From positions 5,704,001 to 5,768,000 of the forward strand of contig NZ_CP045702.1 of NCBI RefSeq assembly GCF_014216315.1: a stretch of 64,000 nucleotides of DNA, in the 5' to 3' direction. Below, one piece after another: positions 59,781 through 64,000 of this stretch. How positions within the stretch are numbered: position 1 is the stretch's first letter; each line of letters starts with the position of its first letter. The position numbers and the translations under genes are program-made. The stretch is from Streptomyces finlayi (GTDB taxonomy: Bacteria; Actinomycetota; Actinomycetes; Streptomycetales; Streptomycetaceae). The notes below the pieces were generated by a model, which was not told where the DNA came from, ran no database searches, and saw only the letters and a list, made by a program, of their open reading frames with translations.

Positions 59781-60941
59781 ATGCGTCATTTCGGGCATAT
59801 CTCGCCCGCTGCCCGCAAGGGCCTGTTCTTCCAGGAGCCGTGCGAATTCGACGCCGACTCTCCCGCCCGCATGCTCTCCGCAGCGCTGGGAGCCACCCTC
59901 TACAGCCCGGCGACCCGGCCGCATCTGGCCGACGACGTGCTCAAGCAGGCCGGTCACGGGCTCGTGTCGATGGTGCTGTGCCTGGAGGACTCGATCGACG
60001 ACACCGAGGTGGCGGACGGCGAGGCGAACCTCGTCAGGCAGTTCGCGGACCTCGACGCGAGGGCCGCACAGACGCCCCTGCTCTTCATTCGCGTCCGCGC
60101 CCCCGGGCAGATCACCGACCTGGTGAGCAGACTCGGCAGCTCCGTCCGGCTGCTGTCCGGATTCGTCCTGCCGAAATTCACCGAGGAGCGCGGCGTCCTG
60201 TTCCTGGAGGCCCTCGCGAGCGCCGAGGCGGCAGCCGGCCGGCGGCTCTTCGCGATGCCGGTGCTGGAGTCGCCCGAGCTGCTGCACCTGGAGACGCGGG
60301 CAGAGGTCCTCCGGGGGATCTCCCGCACCGTGGACAAGTACCGCGACCGGGTGCTCGCCCTGCGGCTCGGCGTCACCGACTTCTGCTCGGCGTACGGTCT
60401 GCGCCGCGCCTCCGACATGACGGCGTACGACGTCCAGATCGTCGGGGCCGTCATCGGTGACGTCGTCAACGTGCTGGGCCGGGCCGACGGGACGGGCTTC
60501 ACGATCACCGGTCCGGTGTGGGAGTACTTCAGGCTCCAGGAACGTATGTTCAAGCCCCAGCTGCGCCGCAGCCCCTTCGCGGGGCGGGCCGAGGAACTGC
60601 GCACCACCCTGATCGAGCACGACCTGGACGGACTGCTGCGCGAGATCGAGCTGGACCGTGCCAACGGGCTGCTCGGCAAGACCTGCATCCACCCGTCCCA
60701 CGTCCAGCCCGTGCACGCGCTGTCCGTGGTCAGCCACGAGGAGTTCAGCGACGCGCAGGACATCCTGCGGCCCGGGCGCGGTGGCGGCGGAGTGCTCCGG
60801 TCGGCGTACACGAACAAGATGAACGAAGTGAAGCCGCACCGGGCATGGGCCGAGCGCACCGTGCAGCGGGCCGAGGTCTTCGGTGTGGCCAAGGAAGACG
60901 TCGGGTTCGTGGAGCTGCTGGCCGCGGGCCTGACGGACTGA
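59781..60941 (+). CDS. HpcH/HpaI aldolase/citrate lyase family protein of the Ter module
   Basis: A 386-residue CitE-like TIM-barrel lyase. Visible marks are LVSMVLCLEDSIDD (metal-binding Glu/Asp), FIRVRAPGQI, FVLPKFTEE, AMPVLESPELLHLE and the C-terminal GLLGKTCIHPSHVQPVHAL, which is strongly conserved in the CitE family. In Ter gene clusters this enzyme is predicted to make or trim a small acidic precursor of a nucleoside-like compound. It starts an apparent operon with the PRTase and HAD genes. Confidence 0.88.
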   Translation: MRHFGHISPAARKGLFFQEPCEFDADSPARMLSAALGATLYSPATRPHLADDVLKQAGHGLVSMVLCLEDSIDDTEVADGEANLVRQFADLDARAAQTPLLFIRVRAPGQITDLVSRLGSSVRLLSGFVLPKFTEERGVLFLEALASAEAAAGRRLFAMPVLESPELLHLETRAEVLRGISRTVDKYRDRVLALRLGVTDFCSAYGLRRASDMTAYDVQIVGAVIGDVVNVLGRADGTGFTITGPVWEYFRLQERMFKPQLRRSPFAGRAEELRTTLIEHDLDGLLREIELDRANGLLGKTCIHPSHVQPVHALSVVSHEEFSDAQDILRPGRGGGGVLRSAYTNKMNEVKPHRAWAERTVQRAEVFGVAKEDVGFVELLAAGLTD

Positions 60942-60980
60942 GCGCGTATCGACGAGCGAGCGCGCAACGAGGGAAGAGAC

Positions 60981-63479
60981 ATGGACGTGGTGTGGACGGG
61001 CAGCTGGGTCGCCGAGCGGCTGGGAGTCGAGCTGGTCGGCGACGGGGAGCTCCGGGACCTGCTGGGTCTGGCCCTGCGCCGCAACCCCAAGCGGGCACAC
61101 CTGCTCGTATCGAACGTACTGGGCAAGCACGTGCCACAGAAGCCCTCCGTGGTCTACGGCGCGGGTTTCGAGCTGGGGGAGCGGGTACGCGACCTCCTCG
61201 GTGAGGCGCAGGCCCGTACCGCCGTCGTGCTGGGGTACGCGGAAACCGCGACCGGCCTCGGCCACGCGGTCGCCGATGGGCTCGGCGTGGCGCCGTACCT
61301 CCACTCCACACGCCGGCCCGTCGAAGGGGTGGCCCGAGCGGGCGGCTTCGAGGAGTCGCACTCGCACGCCACCTCCCACCTGCTGCTGCCCGAGGACGTG
61401 GACCTGCTGACGCCCGTCCCGTCCGGTGCGCCACTGGTGCTGGTCGACGACGAGTTCTCCACGGGCAACACCGTGCTCAACACGATCCGCGCCCTGCACG
61501 AGCTCTACCCCCGTGAGCGGTACGTCGTCGTGGCGCTCGCGGACATGCGCTCGGTGGCGGACCGGGGGCGGCTGGCCGGGTTCGCCGACGAGATCGGCGC
61601 CCGGGTCGACCTGGTGGCCAGGAGCGCCGGGACGGTGCTGCTGCCGGACGGTGTGCTGGAACGGGGCCAGGAGCTGGTCGCGGCCCAGGAGGCGATGGCC
61701 GCCGTCCCGGAGGCTGAGCCGGCGAAGCCCGCCCCGGCCCCCACCCGGATCGAGCTGGCGTGGCCCGCCGGCGTCCCCGACGGCGGACGGCACGGCTTCA
61801 CCCCGCTCCACCGCGCGGCCCTGGAAGCGGCCCTGCCCGGCATGGCGGCCCGTATCGACGAGGCCCTGGGCGATGCCCGGCGCGTACTCGTCCTCGGCTT
61901 CGAGGAGCTGATGTACGCCCCGCTCCGCCTCGGCACGTCCCTGGAAGAGGTCTCCACCGCCGAGGTGCGGTACTCCACGACGACCCGCTCCCCGGTGCTC
62001 GCCCTGGACGACCCCGGGTACGCGATACGCAGCCGGCTGGTCTTCCCGGCCCACGACAACCCCGCGGACGGCCCCGGCGACCGGTACGCGTACAACGTCG
62101 CGGGCGCCGGTTTCGACGCCGTCGTGGCCGTCGTGGACTCCACCGCGGACACGCCTGCCCTGCATGCCCCCGACGGCCTGCTGGCCCGGCTCGCTGCCCA
62201 CACCGACCACGTCCTGCTGGCCGTCGTCCCCTCGTACACCCCTTCCGGTACCGCCGCCGCTTCCCGCGCCGCCGCTTCGCGAGCTGTCCCCTCGCGCGCC
62301 GTCCCCTCACTCGTCGCCGAACGGCAGGAGCCGCCCATGCTGCCCGAGCCCCTCCGAGGCCCCGCCTTCTCCTCCTACGCGGCGGACGACGTCGGCTGGC
62401 TCCTCCAGGACCTGTCCGGCACCGCACTGGAAGCGCCCACCGAGGAGCGCGAGGAAGCGATACAGAGCGGTGGCGCGCACTACGCCGAGTCGCTTCCCGT
62501 CGAGTACCAGCCGACCCCGCAGTACCAGGAGCTCTTCAAGGCCGCGCTCGACACCTCGGCCGCCCGGGTGGCCCGCGCCGTCGGCACCGTCACCGAGACC
62601 GTCCTCGCCGAGCGGTCCCCCCGCCCCGTCCTGGTCTCCCTGGCCCGGGCCGGCACTCCCGTGGGCGTACTGATGCGCCGCTGGGCCCGGTTCCGGTACG
62701 GACTCGACCTGCCGCACTACGCCGTGTCCATCGTGCGCGGCCGGGGCATCGACGCCACCGCCCTGCGCTGGCTGGCGGCCCACCACGACCCGGCCGACGT
62801 CGTCTTCGTCGACGGCTGGACGGGCAAGGGGGCCATCACCCGGGAACTCGCCGCGGCCCTCGCGGAGTTCGAGGGCTTCAACCCCGAGATCGCGGTCCTC
62901 GCCGACCCCGGCGGCTGCGTCCGGACCTACGGCACCCGGGAGGACTTCCTCGTCCCGTCCGCCTGCCTCAACTCGACGGTCTCCGGCCTCATCTCCCGTA
63001 CGGTCCTGCGCGCCGACCTGGTCGGACCGGACGACTTCCACGGAGCGAAGTTCTACCGGGAGCTCGCCGGTACGGACGTGTCCGGCCACTTCGTCGGCAC
63101 CGTCGCCGACCGCTTCGGCGAGGTCGTGGACGCGGTGGACGCCGACGTCAAGGAACTCCTCGCCGCAGACCGCGCCCCCACCTGGGAGGGCTGGGCCGCC
63201 GTCGAGAGGATCAGCGAGGAGTACGGCATCCACGACGTGAACCTCGTCAAACCGGGGGTCGGCGAGACCACCCGCGTCCTGCTGCGCCGCGTCCCGTGGA
63301 AGATCCTCGCCAAGCGCGGAGCGGGCGCCGACCTCGACCACGTACGCATGCTCGCCGAACAGCGCGGCGTATCGGTCGAGGAGGTCGACGCACTCCCGTA
63401 CACCTGCGTGGGACTGATCCACCCACAGTTCACCCGTGGCGCCACCGGTGCGGACGGCAAGGCGGTGACGGGCAAGTGA
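60981..63479 (+). CDS. Phosphoribosyltransferase-TRSP and StiP/PELOTA fusion protein
   Basis: An 832-residue fusion. Residues 1-430 are a PRTase with the phosphoribosyl-diphosphate loop LVLVDDEFSTGNTVLNT (about residues 153-169), then a TRSP-like domain (GFTPLHRAALEAAL; LVLGFEELMYAPLRLG). An Ala/Ser/Arg/Pro-rich linker (about 420-452) follows. Residues about 453-832 match StiP-type proteins (PAFSSYAADDVGWLLQDL; AIQSGGAHYAESLPVEY; VVFVDGWTGKGAITREL). These domains are often separate genes in other bacteria. AGGAG 6 bases before the ATG at 62337 could let the second half start on its own. Ter clusters are predicted to make a nucleoside-like metabolite. Confidence 0.85.
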   Translation: MDVVWTGSWVAERLGVELVGDGELRDLLGLALRRNPKRAHLLVSNVLGKHVPQKPSVVYGAGFELGERVRDLLGEAQARTAVVLGYAETATGLGHAVADGLGVAPYLHSTRRPVEGVARAGGFEESHSHATSHLLLPEDVDLLTPVPSGAPLVLVDDEFSTGNTVLNTIRALHELYPRERYVVVALADMRSVADRGRLAGFADEIGARVDLVARSAGTVLLPDGVLERGQELVAAQEAMAAVPEAEPAKPAPAPTRIELAWPAGVPDGGRHGFTPLHRAALEAALPGMAARIDEALGDARRVLVLGFEELMYAPLRLGTSLEEVSTAEVRYSTTTRSPVLALDDPGYAIRSRLVFPAHDNPADGPGDRYAYNVAGAGFDAVVAVVDSTADTPALHAPDGLLARLAAHTDHVLLAVVPSYTPSGTAAASRAAASRAVPSRAVPSLVAERQEPPMLPEPLRGPAFSSYAADDVGWLLQDLSGTALEAPTEEREEAIQSGGAHYAESLPVEYQPTPQYQELFKAALDTSAARVARAVGTVTETVLAERSPRPVLVSLARAGTPVGVLMRRWARFRYGLDLPHYAVSIVRGRGIDATALRWLAAHHDPADVVFVDGWTGKGAITRELAAALAEFEGFNPEIAVLADPGGCVRTYGTREDFLVPSACLNSTVSGLISRTVLRADLVGPDDFHGAKFYRELAGTDVSGHFVGTVADRFGEVVDAVDADVKELLAADRAPTWEGWAAVERISEEYGIHDVNLVKPGVGETTRVLLRRVPWKILAKRGAGADLDHVRMLAEQRGVSVEEVDALPYTCVGLIHPQFTRGATGADGKAVTGK

Positions 63480-64000
63480 GCACCCAGGTGACGCTGGTCG
63501 CGAGCGACCTCGACCGCACCCTCGTCTACTCCGCCGCCGCCCTCGACCTGCCCATGCCGGACGCCGAAGCACCCCGGCTGCTCTGCGTGGAGATCTACGG
63601 TCACAAGCCGCTGTCCTACGTCACCGAGACGGCCGGGGCGCTCCTCGAAGCGCTGGGCGCCAGCACCGTCTTCGTCCCCACCACGACCCGCACCCGCGAG
63701 CAGTACCACCGCATCCACCTCCCCGGACCAGCCGCGCGGTACGCCATCTGCGCCAACGGCGGACACATCCTGGTCGACGGGATCTCCGACCGGGACTGGC
63801 AGCGGCAGGTCGCGGCCCGGCTCGCCGACGAATGCGCCTCCCTCGCCGAGGTCAGGGCCCACCTCGTCGCCGCGTCCGACCCCGCCTGGCTCCTCAAGGA
63901 ACGGATCGCCGAGGACCTCTTCGCGTATCTCGTCGTCGAGCGCTCGCTGCTGCCGGAGGGATGGGTGAAGGAACTGGCTGACTGGGCGGACGGCCGGGGC
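63476..64000 (+). CDS. HAD family hydrolase, 3' truncated by window end
   Basis: GTG at 63476 overlaps the stop of the PRTase gene as GTGA. At least 175 residues are visible. HAD motif I is VASDLDRTLVYS with the nucleophile Asp. ICANGGHILVDG is a typical Cof-type segment after the cap insertion. HAD phosphatases accompany PRTase/StiP genes in Ter clusters and probably dephosphorylate the pathway product. The rest of the protein, including the acidic C-terminal motif IV, is outside the window. Confidence 0.85.
   Translation, partial: MSTQVTLVASDLDRTLVYSAAALDLPMPDAEAPRLLCVEIYGHKPLSYVTETAGALLEALGASTVFVPTTTRTREQYHRIHLPGPAARYAICANGGHILVDGISDRDWQRQVAARLADECASLAEVRAHLVAASDPAWLLKERIAEDLFAYLVVERSLLPEGWVKELADWADGRG

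Overview
The window is a high-GC actinobacterial chromosome segment, almost certainly Streptomyces: strong G/C bias at third codon positions, frequent GTG starts, a FasR-FabD-FabH-ACP-FabF cluster, a homodimeric AceE, several TerD paralogues, and families largely confined to actinomycetes (SCO2400-like, DUF3145, DUF3052, DUF1023, DUF4429). From memory, the core order matches the S. coelicolor SCO236x-SCO240x region. No tRNA, rRNA, CRISPR array, integrase or IS transposase was seen.

Layout. 1-7300: MFS transporter (apparent frameshift), Lrp/AsnC regulator, GAF histidine kinase with a degenerate ATPase end, MreB-like protein, SCO2400-family membrane protein, and a MarR regulator divergent from an NADP oxidoreductase. 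7300-14900: a minus-strand sugar/sugar-acid operon (enolase-superfamily dehydratase, zinc dehydrogenase, uncharacterised TIM-barrel-like protein, ChvE/MmsA/MmsB-type ABC transporter) with an inverted-repeat operator in front and a strong terminator behind. 14950-22440: EI24 and LysE membrane proteins, TetR, GH3 beta-glucosidase, aldose epimerase, SGNH lipoprotein, and DUF3145 preceded by an overlapping 34-codon small ORF. 22600-27500: fatty-acid synthesis genes and their regulator FasR.

28300-37500 looks like a defence island set into this core: hsdR, an AbiEi/AbiEii toxin-antitoxin pair, hsdM and an internally duplicated hsdS, then radC and a frameshifted DUF262/HNH (GmrSD-like) gene. The AbiE pair sits between hsdR and hsdMS and is nearly continuous with hsdM, so the antitoxin's probable operator (15-bp arms at 30841-30891) may also control the methylase.

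37500-50000: HATPase anti-sigma-like protein, serine hydrolase, MerR regulator with aldo/keto reductase, acyltransferase, two DUF1023 hydrolases, a two-component system, DUF4429 protein, and a TetR/DHA2 efflux pair. 50046-50211 is a MITE-like element with perfect 21-bp inverted ends. Then come an I36-like secreted protein, aceE, DUF3052 and AhpE-type peroxiredoxin. From 55300 to the end runs a Ter stress module: TerD proteins, DUF475/TerC-like protein, CitE-like lyase, a PRTase-StiP fusion and a HAD phosphatase.

Several genes are intact except for a one-base shift, often in a short G/C run (MFS, DUF262, acyltransferase, histidine kinase). This may reflect base-calling errors in the source assembly rather than real decay.
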